Of a stretch of 13,972 nucleotides of DNA, positions 1-5,253 are shown piece after piece. The notes under the pieces are model-generated. The model was not told the origin of the DNA and did no database searches. It worked only from the letters and a program-made list of their open reading frames with translations. The DNA comes from Polaromonas sp. UBA5171 (GTDB taxonomy: Bacteria; Pseudomonadota; Gammaproteobacteria; Burkholderiales; Burkholderiaceae_C). The number at the start of each line of letters is the position of its first letter. The first letter of the stretch is position 1. A program made the position numbers and the translations under genes. Where the stretch lies: the NCBI GenBank assembly GCA_002413395.1, contig DHWX01000103.1, forward strand, positions 1 through 13,972, in the 5' to 3' direction.

Positions 1-222
1 CAACTGCCGGAAATAGGTTCACTCACAAGGCAGCCATCAAAAGCTGTGAAGTTCCTTGTTGGCTATCAAGATTAAGAGACAGAAATGACCTGTCGCTTTT
101 GCGGAAAACTCTATGTTCAGGTGCTTATCCGTTAGAGCCCTGTCTCCGACTTTTGGCGGTATGTCGTTTGACGGTATTTTGAAATACCGCCATAAATGCC
201 GCTTTTTTTGGCCGTGCTCACT
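1..222. other. foreign DNA abutting the broken hsdR
   Basis: No gene is supported here. The reading frame of the hsdR fragment stays open across part of the stretch, but its translation stops looking like HsdR at about 210-222, so a junction with unrelated DNA lies there. The segment is more AT-rich than the neighbouring genes and carries a cluster of CGGTAT motifs (listed separately). It could be the end of a transposon or another element that inserted into, or deleted part of, hsdR. I could not recognise terminal inverted repeats of a known family. Confidence 0.45.
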
Positions 223-309
223 CAGAACGCGGCTGCCATCCACCACGCCCCAGCCCGCAGCTTTTAACGCTGGGTCAATGTGCTCGGCACGGATTTCGGC
301 TTCGTTCAT
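37..309 (-). pseudogene. hsdR: hsdR 5' fragment (type I restriction subunit), truncated
   Basis: The first ~32 residues (MNEAEIRAEHIDPALKAAGW, then GVVDGSRVL) match the conserved N-terminus of EcoEI-like HsdR subunits, which cleave DNA and translocate it using ATP. The start at 307-309 has a good ribosome binding site, AAGGGAG, 5 nt upstream, and follows the toxin stop by ~52 bp, so it was the last gene of the minus-strand operon. After about residue 32 the translation is Lys/Arg/His-rich with no HsdR resemblance, and the frame ends at residue 90. None of the nuclease (PD-D/ExK) or helicase motifs is present, so it cannot be active. The break is near 210-222. Confidence is high that this is an HsdR start and low on what truncated it. 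Confidence 0.75.
155..191. repeat. inverted-repeat cluster of CGGTAT motifs
   Basis: GGCGGTAT at 155-162 is matched by its exact reverse complement ATACCGCC at 184-191. Inside it, GGTATTT (173-179) and AAATACC (182-188) form a 7-bp palindrome around a 2-nt centre. The hexamer CGGTAT therefore occurs at 157 and 172 (15 bp apart) and inverted at 184. This is the kind of layout seen in operators and in recombinase or resolvase sites. Which protein would bind it is not known. Confidence 0.5.
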
Positions 310-361
310 TTTTCTCCCTTTTGAACTGGCAAGGATTCCTGGTCGGTTCGATTTTGCGTAG

Positions 362-826
362 TTATGGGCAGAATGATTGCTCCAACAAAGCCTGCGCAGG
401 TGTCAATATTCGCACGCCCAAGTCGGCCTGAATCACCAGTAAATCTTGATCGCCAGTCACCAACCAGTGGGCCGACGCCGCCAGCGCGGTATGGATGAAT
501 TTGTCATCGTCACCATCCCTACTGAAGCGCTGCGCTGCGATGTCCTCGGGAATATTGACCCAGTGCCCCACGGCGCGTGCGTCATGCAAAATTCCCGTCC
601 GCGCTGCCATGCTCAAGTACCGGTCAAACTTGGGTTTCCAGATTCGCGCTTCCAGTTCGGCAAAAGTGGCATCCGAGAACACCGGTACGCCGGAAGCCAG
701 TACACGCCTGACCACTTGCGATGGCGCACCCGCCGAGGACAGGGCGGCACTCAACCAGACATTGGTGTCGATCACTACCCGGTTTTCTAGGCCCTTGTGC
801 CGGGGGTGAACGGTCTCAACTCTCAT
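362..826 (-). CDS. PIN-domain toxin, type II toxin-antitoxin system
   Basis: This 154-residue protein fits the family annotated as putative toxin component, PIN family. PIN toxins are Mg-dependent ribonucleases. The acidic PIN residues are visible: D20 in VVIDTNVWLS, E57 in TFAELEAR, an acidic cluster D106-D108 just before KF, and D126/D128 in VTGDQDLL. Length is typical for an isolated PIN domain. The start ATG (824-826) lies inside the end of the antitoxin gene, an 11-bp overlap that implies translational coupling. The pair sits between the remains of hsdS and hsdR in the same orientation, so it once belonged to, or was inserted in, the restriction operon. No disabling mutation is seen. The RNA target cannot be inferred. 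Confidence 0.87.
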   Translation of the reverse strand: MRVETVHPRHKGLENRVVIDTNVWLSAALSSAGAPSQVVRRVLASGVPVFSDATFAELEARIWKPKFDRYLSMAARTGILHDARAVGHWVNIPEDIAAQRFSRDGDDDKFIHTALAASAHWLVTGDQDLLVIQADLGVRILTPAQALLEQSFCP

Positions 827-1067
827 CGGCCAGCAGGGAGTCCAGCTTCTCGGGGGTCATCCCGGCGCGCTCTGCAGCTTGGGCGGATTCGTCCAGGCGG
901 TGCTGCAAGCGGTCGGCATAAAAGGCGCGCATGGCTTCAAAGTCCTGCACGCTGACCATCACGCCCACCATACGGTCATGTTTGAGCACGCCCACAGGCT
1001 CTCGTTGCGCCCGGTCGAGAAATTCCCCGAAACGGGTTTTGGCTTCATTAGCGGTAAAAGTTTGCAT
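816..1067 (-). CDS. Phd/YefM-type antitoxin partner of the PIN toxin
   Basis: The 83-residue product starts MQTFTANEAKTRFGEFLDRA, the typical N-terminal DNA-binding fold of Phd/YefM antitoxins, followed by VGVMVSVQDFEAM, which matches the family's strand-turn pattern. The C-terminal half is charged and helical (QAAERAGMTPEKLDSLLADES), as expected of the flexible toxin-neutralising tail. A strong ribosome binding site, AAGGAG, lies ~8 nt before the ATG at 1065-1067. By family knowledge the protein represses its own promoter and neutralises the toxin. The promoter should lie in the AT-rich stretch at about 1080-1150. It is first in the pair, the usual antitoxin-toxin order. Confidence 0.87.
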   Translation of the reverse strand: MQTFTANEAKTRFGEFLDRAQREPVGVLKHDRMVGVMVSVQDFEAMRAFYADRLQHRLDESAQAAERAGMTPEKLDSLLADES

Positions 1068-1173
1068 CGCGGCACTCCTTGCACATGCGGTTTATTCGTG
1101 CAATTTAGCCTAATCGTTCGATTTGGTCAAATTTATTTCAATATGGGTCATGGTTCAGTCTGAATGAAGTCAG

Positions 1174-1347
1174 CTACAAATTCGTTTCCATCATTAAAAC
1201 GATGTCTTCCATGCTCCAAAGAAAATCGGTAATGCCAGTTTTCATGGCCGGTGTCGTCTTGATCGATTTGTGAATCTTCACGAAGTTGGGCTCGGTGCCC
1301 GCTTGCCAGTCTTTCAGGTTTCGGCTTCGTTCATGGCGCGATTTCTC
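1174..1347 (-). pseudogene. transposase C-terminal remnant
   Basis: The minus strand directly after the hsdS stop stays open for ~57 codons without a start and ends at TAG (1174-1176). The translation includes NFVKIHKSIKTTPAMKTGIT followed by DFLWSMEDIVLMMETNL. This resembles the C-terminal signature of DDE transposases with the pattern NFxRxHK-(S/T)-L-R-TPAMxAGxTDxLW-(S/D)-x-(E/D)-D-I-V, often annotated as IS1-type. Only the tail remains, with no catalytic core and no visible terminal inverted repeats, so it is a scar of an insertion between hsdS and the antitoxin gene. The family call is from memory of the motif and is moderate. Confidence 0.55.
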
Positions 1348-1807
1348 TCACAGGTCGCCGTCGAAGGCGCGGTGCAGCAGGGACTTTTTCAGCTCGTCGA
1401 GAGCTGTGAGCTTGCGTTGGCAGATGGCTTCAAGGCGTTGGGTTTCTGCGCGAAGACGATCAAACCGCTCAACGATCTCCGTCTGGATTTCGATTGAAGG
1501 AAGTCGAACTGGCAACTCCGAGATGATTCCCATGTTCAACCCCGCCATGATCGAACCTTTGGTCTGAGCGGTGAGGTAATCCCGCGCTGTGAGATCGTGA
1601 AGAAAGTAGATGTGCAGGTATTCAGGTAGGCACTTTTCAATATCTAGAGTGATGCAGCAAAGGTGCTTCGTGTTAATAGCCAGCGGTATGTCATCTGGTA
1701 CGACAGCACATCGACCACAGGTGCCCATGATCGTGATGAGAACGTCTCCAGGGAACACGCGATATCGGGCCATCTGCTGATACTTTTCCTTGGTGATGTA
1801 GCGTCGC
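1348..1807 (-). pseudogene. hsdS: hsdS 3' fragment (type I specificity subunit)
   Basis: About 152 residues of an HsdS C-terminus. They hold the end of the second target-recognition domain (YITKEKYQQMARYRVFPGDV, LITIMGTCGRCAVVPDDIP, AINTKHLCCITLD), then the LPVRLPSIEIQTEIVERFDR spacer and the distal conserved coiled-coil repeat ending ELKKSLLHRAFDGDL, a classical HsdS end. HsdS gives the methylase and nuclease complex its DNA sequence specificity. The start and the first recognition domain are missing: upstream of ~1807 the sequence switches abruptly to hsdM in another frame. Longer apparent readings through 1938 in this frame are out-of-frame hsdM. Not expected to be functional. Confidence 0.85.
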
Positions 1808-2209
1808 CTAGCCGTTCTGGATGCGGTTCTTGATCTCGCCAAACACCTCACCGATTTTGTATTCGATGGTCTGCGGTCCACTGGCGCGCTGCTTGAAGCC
1901 GTGCAGGTAGGGAAACAGTTTGCCGTTGACGAAGTCACGCAGGTCGTCGCCGGTGAGTACCGTGTTGTGGTCGAGCTTGCCGTCTGACCCCTTGGGCGTG
2001 GCCCAGGACTCCCAGCGGTAGGGCTTGTCGATGATGAAGTGGTTGGTCTTGCCGTCCAGCTCGGCTTCCAGGGCCTTGTCGGCTTCGAGTGCGTCCAGGT
2101 ACTTCAGGAACAGCAGCCAGGAGGATTGCTCGGTGTAGTCCAGCTCGCTGGTGCCGCCTGCGTCTTTGTGCAGGATGTCGTCGATATTCTTGAAGGTTTG
2201 TTCAAACAT
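1808..2209 (-). pseudogene. hsdM: hsdM 5' fragment (type I methylase subunit)
   Basis: The 133-residue fragment starts MFEQTFKNIDDILHKDAGGT and continues with LDYTEQSSWLLFLKYLDALE, PYRWESWATPKGSDGKLDHN, GDDLRDFVNGKLFPYLHGFK and GEVFGEIKNRIQNG. This is a very close fit to the HsdM N-terminal helical domain. The ATG at 2207-2209 matches the family start; a TTG at 2230 in frame is less likely. At codon 134 the frame meets TAG exactly where HsdM normally continues with Y. The S-adenosylmethionine-binding and NPPF methylation motifs are therefore gone. The sequence on the other side of the break is hsdS, so one deletion removed most of hsdM and the first part of hsdS. Confidence 0.9.
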
Positions 2210-2343
2210 GTGCTGATTTTTCTGGTGCAAGAGGCAAGGTAAACCGGCCTCAACCGCTTGACAGAATCAGCCAGAACTTGGCAGATCTGAGTGCCGCAAG
2301 CACCCAAAACCCCCGTCTTTTATGATCATTTAAGCCCGTATCC

Positions 2344-2362
2344 ATTATTCCATGGGAATAAT
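2344..2362. promoter_or_regulatory. palindrome upstream of hsdM, possible operator
   Basis: ATTATTCC (2344-2351) and GGAATAAT (2355-2362) form a perfect 8-bp palindrome around ATG. It lies ~135 bp upstream of the hsdM start and ~22 bp outside attL. It could be an operator for the old restriction operon or part of the host attachment region. There is no direct evidence of function. Confidence 0.35.
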
Positions 2363-2384
2363 CAGCTACTAAAGTAATAGCATC

Positions 2385-2405
2385 TGGTACGCCAACAGGA
2401 ACCGC
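2385..2405. repeat. attL core repeat
   Basis: TGGTACGCCAACAGGAACC is followed by GC. It matches 10330-10350 at 19 of 21 positions, the differences being G/A at 2391 and at 2404. It lies 74 bp before the integrase start and outside the arm-type repeats, the usual attL geometry. The TGGTAC opening recalls the 3' end of tRNA genes, but no tRNA can be folded here. GGAAC-CGCA-GTTCC at 2398-2411 adds a small palindrome at the left copy only. Confidence 0.72.
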
Positions 2406-2439
2406 AGTTCCCTCTGTCGCGTCGTGTGTTATCGTGTTT

Positions 2440-2460
2440 GTGCCCCCAATTGTGCCCCCA
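2440..2460. repeat. left arm-type repeats (GTGCCCCCA x2)
   Basis: GTGCCCCCA occurs at 2440-2448 and 2452-2460, spaced 12 bp, between attL and the integrase start. The same motif is present inside the right end at 10176-10227. Direct repeats in this position are the expected arm-type binding sites of the integrase N-terminal domain, and they overlap the region that must contain the int promoter. Autoregulation is therefore plausible but not shown. Confidence 0.65.
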
Positions 2461-2478
2461 CGATCTGAACGGTACCCC

Positions 2479-3684
2479 ATGAAACTCACTGATGCAAAGC
2501 TGCGCAACCTGACAGAGCCCGGAAAACACTTCGACGGCGGCGGGCTTTACCTGGAGCTGACAGCGGCGGGCGGGCGGTACTGGCGTCTGAAATACCGGCA
2601 TGGCGGCAAAGAAAAGCGCCTGGCCTTCGGTGTCTATCCGGCCGTGAGCCTCAAGGATGCGCGAGACCGGGCGACTGATGCCCGCAAGGTGATGCAGGGC
2701 GGCGGCGATCCGGGGGCGCTGCGCAAGTCAGAGAAAGCCAAGGTGGCGCATGAGGCCGTCAACACCCTTGAGGCTGCAGCCCGTGGCTGGCTGGTGCACC
2801 AGTCTGCACGCTGGGCACCGGTCACCCTTGCCCGCATCGGCGCGTCACTCGAAGCCGATATTTTCCCGGAACTTGGCCCCCGCCCGATGGCCAGCATCAA
2901 GCCTGGCGAAGTGATGGCTGCGATTAAAAAAATCGAAGCACGCGGCGCGGGTGACCAGGCGGGCAGGGTGCTACAGCGGATCAAGTCGGTCTATCGCTGG
3001 GCTGTGACCCATGAGCGCATCGATTCAAACCCCATGCTTGATCTGGTGCTGTCTGAAATCCTCAAGCCTCGCGAAGTGAACCACCGGGCCGCGCTGCCTG
3101 ATCGTGAGCTGCCCGAGTTTTTGGGCAAACTGGCTGCTTATGAAGGTGACCCCCACACCGTGCAAGGCTTGCGCCTGTTGATGTTGACCGCAACCCGCCC
3201 GGGTGAAACACGCGGGGCACGCTGGGCAGAGTTTGACCTTGACGCGGCGCTGTGGATCATCCCGCCCGAGCGCATGAAAATGCGCCACGAACATCGGGTG
3301 CCCCTATCGCGGCAGGCCGTCAAGGTGCTGCGCACCATGCAGCCCCTGAGCGGCGGTGGCGAGCTGGTGTTCCCAAGTCCGTTCTACCCCAGCAAGCCCC
3401 TGAGTGAAAACACCTTCAATTCAGCCCTGGCACGCATGGGATACAAAAACACTGCGACCGCCCACGGCTTTCGGGCTTTGTTTTCCACGGTGGCCAATGA
3501 ATGCGGCTGGAACCCCGACGTCATCGAGCGCCAGCTTGCCCACAAAGAACAAAACGGCGTGCGTGCCGCCTACCATCGGTCGACCTACATGGCAGACCGC
3601 ATCAAACTCATGCAGTGGTGGGCTGATTACCTTGACGGACGCAAGGCGGGAAACGTGGTCAAGATGCCCAAGCGGGCAGCGTAA
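2479..3684 (+). CDS. int: tyrosine-recombinase integrase (DUF4102 / P4-type)
   Basis: This 401-residue integrase catalyses site-specific insertion and excision of the element. The ATG at 2479 gives the family start MKLTDAKLRNLTEPGKHFDG; an upstream in-frame ATG at 2434 falls inside the arm repeats and is rejected. Domains: DUF4102 arm-binding domain about 1-85 (FDGGGLYLELTAAGGRYWRL), core-binding domain about 95-190, catalytic domain about 205-385. The full active site is visible: R240 (TATRPGETRGARW), K267 (MKMRHEHRVPLS), H329-x-x-R332 (HGFRALFS), H355 (RQLAHKEQNG) and nucleophile Y365 (RAAYHRS). Length is normal and nothing suggests damage. Its position beside attL supports ownership of this element. 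Confidence 0.95.
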   Translation: MKLTDAKLRNLTEPGKHFDGGGLYLELTAAGGRYWRLKYRHGGKEKRLAFGVYPAVSLKDARDRATDARKVMQGGGDPGALRKSEKAKVAHEAVNTLEAAARGWLVHQSARWAPVTLARIGASLEADIFPELGPRPMASIKPGEVMAAIKKIEARGAGDQAGRVLQRIKSVYRWAVTHERIDSNPMLDLVLSEILKPREVNHRAALPDRELPEFLGKLAAYEGDPHTVQGLRLLMLTATRPGETRGARWAEFDLDAALWIIPPERMKMRHEHRVPLSRQAVKVLRTMQPLSGGGELVFPSPFYPSKPLSENTFNSALARMGYKNTATAHGFRALFSTVANECGWNPDVIERQLAHKEQNGVRAAYHRSTYMADRIKLMQWWADYLDGRKAGNVVKMPKRAA

Positions 3685-3739
3685 AGGTGGCCAGCCATGC
3701 CCGCTTGCCACGTTTCCAGGCTGCTACCGTGCAAAAACA

Positions 3740-3844
3740 CGGGGACACCGGGGACAAATCAGCAAAACCCAGCAACCGTGCCGGTTTGCAGCCAATTGGC
3801 AACCGGGGACAAAGCGGGGACAAACCGGGGACAAAGCGGGGACA
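3740..3844 (+). repeat. iteron array, 11-bp CGGGGACAAA units
   Basis: CGGGGACA occurs at 3740, 3749, 3804, 3815, 3826 and 3837. The last four are tandem with an exact 11-bp period (unit C/G-CGGGGACAAA), about one helical turn, and the 3749 copy is 55 bp (five periods) before them. All six are in the same orientation. Immediately after comes the AT-rich stretch 3845-3890. This is the typical build of an initiator-binding iteron array next to a DNA-unwinding element. An open frame of 166 codons across here (3687-4187) translates the repeats into GDK/GTK strings and is probably not a gene. Confidence 0.78.
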
Positions 3845-4003
3845 CTTTTATATGATGAAATTGATTCACTCATTCATCTATTGTCAGTTCCCCCTGGCCA
3901 GCCCCGCACCAGCCCCGCTGCCTGCGTTGTTGGCTGCCCTTGCACGTTACTGGAATTGGGCGCGGGAAGGCCTTCTTCTGGAACCATCACACCGGCCACG
4001 CTC

Positions 4004-4012
4004 TGTGGATAA
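4004..4012 (-). promoter_or_regulatory. DnaA box (perfect consensus)
   Basis: TGTGGATAA is the exact reverse complement of the DnaA consensus TTATCCACA. It lies 160 bp after the iterons and faces the second box at 4116. Confidence 0.6.
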
Positions 4013-4094
4013 CTTTTCTGCTTTAGTCAGCCTTGCGGGTGCCTACATTTTGAGCAACTCCGGCACTGCGCGTAACTGCGCGTCAACATTGAAG

Positions 4095-4199
4095 AATTCC
4101 CTTAAAGCGGAATTTTTATCCACAATTCGTATGTTCTACGATGGGCGTTATGTTAACAAAGCGTATAAAAAAGACAAATATGTATAGTTTAAGGGAATT
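4095..4199. promoter_or_regulatory. 12-bp inverted repeats flanking the promoter region of the HTH gene
   Basis: AATTCCCTTAAA (4095-4106) and TTTAAGGGAATT (4188-4199) are perfect inverted copies 81 bp apart. The right copy begins at the last base of a -10-like TATAGT (4183-4188) and lies ~50 bp before the HTH start. The spacing suggests paired operators that a repressor could bridge by looping, with the small HTH protein as the obvious candidate. I found no convincing -35 element, so the promoter position is uncertain. Confidence 0.5.
4116..4124 (+). promoter_or_regulatory. DnaA box (perfect consensus), opposite orientation
   Basis: TTATCCACA is an exact DnaA consensus within the AT-rich context TTTTTATCCACAATTC. 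It pairs with the inverted box at 4004. Two perfect 9-mers within ~120 bp in a GC-rich background are unlikely by chance. Confidence 0.62.
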
Positions 4200-4248
4200 G
4201 TGCTAAGCTGCACAGTAGGCAAACAAGAGAGAAAGAAAGGCCCGTTAA

Positions 4249-4452
4249 ATGACCCCCGACCAATTCATGCAGGCCCTTGCGGCGCTGGGCTGGAAACAGT
4301 CCGACTTTTGCCGCAAGGCCGGGCTCGATAAGAACACCCCCAGCCGCTGGATCAATGGCAAGACGCCTATCCCGGCTTGGGTGCCCGCCTACCTTGGTGC
4401 CATGCAGGAAATTAAACGGCTTCACCAGGTGTATATCGAGCCTGCAGCCTGA
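4249..4452 (+). CDS. small Cro/XRE-like helix-turn-helix regulator
   Basis: The 67-residue product reads MTPDQFMQALAALGWKQSDF, then CRKAGLDKNTPSRWINGKTP. This is a lambda-repressor-type HTH: WKQSDFCRKAGL is helix 2-turn, and NTPSRWINGKTPIP is the recognition helix with the typical W-x-N-G-K end. A short tail (YLGAMQEIKRLHQVYIEPAA) follows. The ATG has AAAGG 8 nt upstream. It is the first gene after the origin region and lies just downstream of the 12-bp inverted repeats, so it is likely the switch regulator of the rightward gene cluster. Whether it acts as repressor or Cro-like antagonist cannot be told. Confidence 0.82.
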   Translation: MTPDQFMQALAALGWKQSDFCRKAGLDKNTPSRWINGKTPIPAWVPAYLGAMQEIKRLHQVYIEPAA

Positions 4453-4453
4453 G

Positions 4454-4488
4454 AAACCGCCATGCCCGGCGGCGGTTTGAGCCGGGCA
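4454..4488 (+). promoter_or_regulatory. two interlocked 8-bp hairpins after the HTH gene
   Basis: AAACCGCC (4454-4461) pairs with GGCGGTTT (4471-4478). The loop of that hairpin, TGCCCGGC (4463-4470), pairs perfectly with GCCGGGCA (4481-4488). The two stems compete or would form a pseudoknot, although the 2-nt linker at 4479-4480 is short for the latter. It begins two bases after the stop codon and is not followed by a T-run, so it is not a simple intrinsic terminator. An attenuator, RNA stabiliser or antisense target are possibilities. Confidence 0.5.
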
Positions 4489-4558
4489 AATAAAGGCGGC
4501 GGGGCCGGTGGTAATGACACCTGTCCCGCCTGACCACAAAGCACAACTAAGGTACACC

Positions 4559-5065
4559 ATGGCTAACTTGAATCCTACTCCGGGCAATTCCATGTCAGGT
4601 AAACAGGCTGATGATTTTTCAGAGATATCCGTTCGCGACTTTGCAGCCAGCGATGCCGCATTGGTGCTCCGCAATGTGACGGCCGCACGCTCCATTCTTC
4701 GCGCTGTGGCGTTGGCGACTAGAGCACAGTTTGATGGATCGGTTGAATATGAGGACAACAACATAGAGCGTTGGCAACCTGCGGTGGATGCGGCGTGCAT
4801 CAGGCTGCAAGTTGTTCGCGATGTGCTGATGCAAACACGATCTGCGCCTAACGTTGACTGGTTTACTTCGCTTACGTTGGTAGAGGCGATAGCGGCGGCT
4901 TTGTGGCATGGCAACGCTTGTTCGCAAGGTGAGAAGTTGGAAGAAGTGGAGCTGGAAAGCGTTGCACAAGTTGCAATCGAGTCGCTCGATTCCCTGATGG
5001 AGGATTGCTACATGGAGGGCGTGTGTCAAATGGCTGGCGTAGCTAAGTCCGCTGCTGTGCATTGA
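4559..5065 (+). CDS. hypothetical protein, element gene, unknown function
   Basis: The product has 168 residues and I do not recognise a family. The start at 4559 is chosen because TAAGG lies 6 nt before it; the upstream in-frame start at 4508 has no such site. The sequence is acidic and mostly helical (RNVTAARSILRAVALATRAQ; EEVELESVAQVAIESLDSLM), with no signal peptide, membrane segment or clear catalytic motif. The middle contains AACIRLQVVRDVLMQ and LTLVEAIAAALWHGNA. Codon use is less GC-rich than the helicase gene. It could be cargo or a regulator acting between the HTH switch and the replication operon. It is followed by a frame-shifted open stretch that also looks coding (5043-5253). 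Confidence 0.7.
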   Translation: MANLNPTPGNSMSGKQADDFSEISVRDFAASDAALVLRNVTAARSILRAVALATRAQFDGSVEYEDNNIERWQPAVDAACIRLQVVRDVLMQTRSAPNVDWFTSLTLVEAIAAALWHGNACSQGEKLEEVELESVAQVAIESLDSLMEDCYMEGVCQMAGVAKSAAVH

Positions 5066-5253
5066 AGTTTTCGCCACGTCTAGCCCGGGGCTGATCCCCG
5101 AGGGCGAAAAGCCGGATACCTTCACCGGCCTGGCGCTGGCACCCAATGAAGGCCGCACCGCGAAGGGGTGGCGATGGGCGATAGCGACCAGCAAAAATCC
5201 GCAGTTCGATTTGATGCCGAAGATCATTACGACGCTGGGGAAAAAGCGATAGC
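5043..5253 (+). pseudogene. open, protein-like frame without start (gene remnant or overlapping ORF)
   Basis: In the frame whose codons begin at 5043, the sequence is open to TAG at 5251-5253. It reads IEVFATSSPGLIPEGEKPDT, FTGLALAPNEGRTAKGWRWA, IATSKNPQFDLMPKIITTLG, KKR. The third codon positions are GC-rich and the product looks like a real small basic protein, yet there is no ATG or clear ribosome binding site. The last ~80 bases overlap the next gene in another frame. A +1 slip at the stop of the preceding gene (CAT-TGA) would join this frame to it. It may be the decayed C-terminus of that gene, an old small gene truncated at its 5' end, or an overlapping gene with a rare start. Confidence 0.4.

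Larger units (their letters stand above)
3685..4248. other. non-coding region, putative replication origin
   Basis: No convincing gene lies between int and the HTH gene. In order the stretch holds the iteron array (3740-3844), an AT-rich segment (3845-3890), a perfect DnaA box TGTGGATAA (4004-4012), a 9-bp direct repeat ACTGCGCGT (4065, 4075), a perfect DnaA box TTATCCACA in the opposite orientation (4116-4124), and an AT-rich promoter-like segment up to 4190. Iterons plus DnaA boxes plus AT-rich DNA is the standard composition of iteron-controlled origins. The element encodes its own primase-helicase, which fits. Origin function is inference. Confidence 0.68.

Noticed and set aside
2385..2411. 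tRNA 3' end at the attachment core
   Set aside because: TGGTAC resembles a reversed tRNA end, but the following bases do not form a T-arm in either copy.
3687..4187. 166-codon open frame after the integrase
   Set aside because: Its first third is a translation of the iterons (GDT/GDK/GTK strings) and it spans both DnaA boxes; there is no domain-like sequence, so an origin is the better reading.
5068..5110. Nested hairpin TTTTCGCC...GGCGAAAA as terminator after the 4559-5065 gene
   Set aside because: The stem is interrupted by a long loop, the 3' side ends in A-runs rather than T-runs, and the sequence reads well as protein in another frame.
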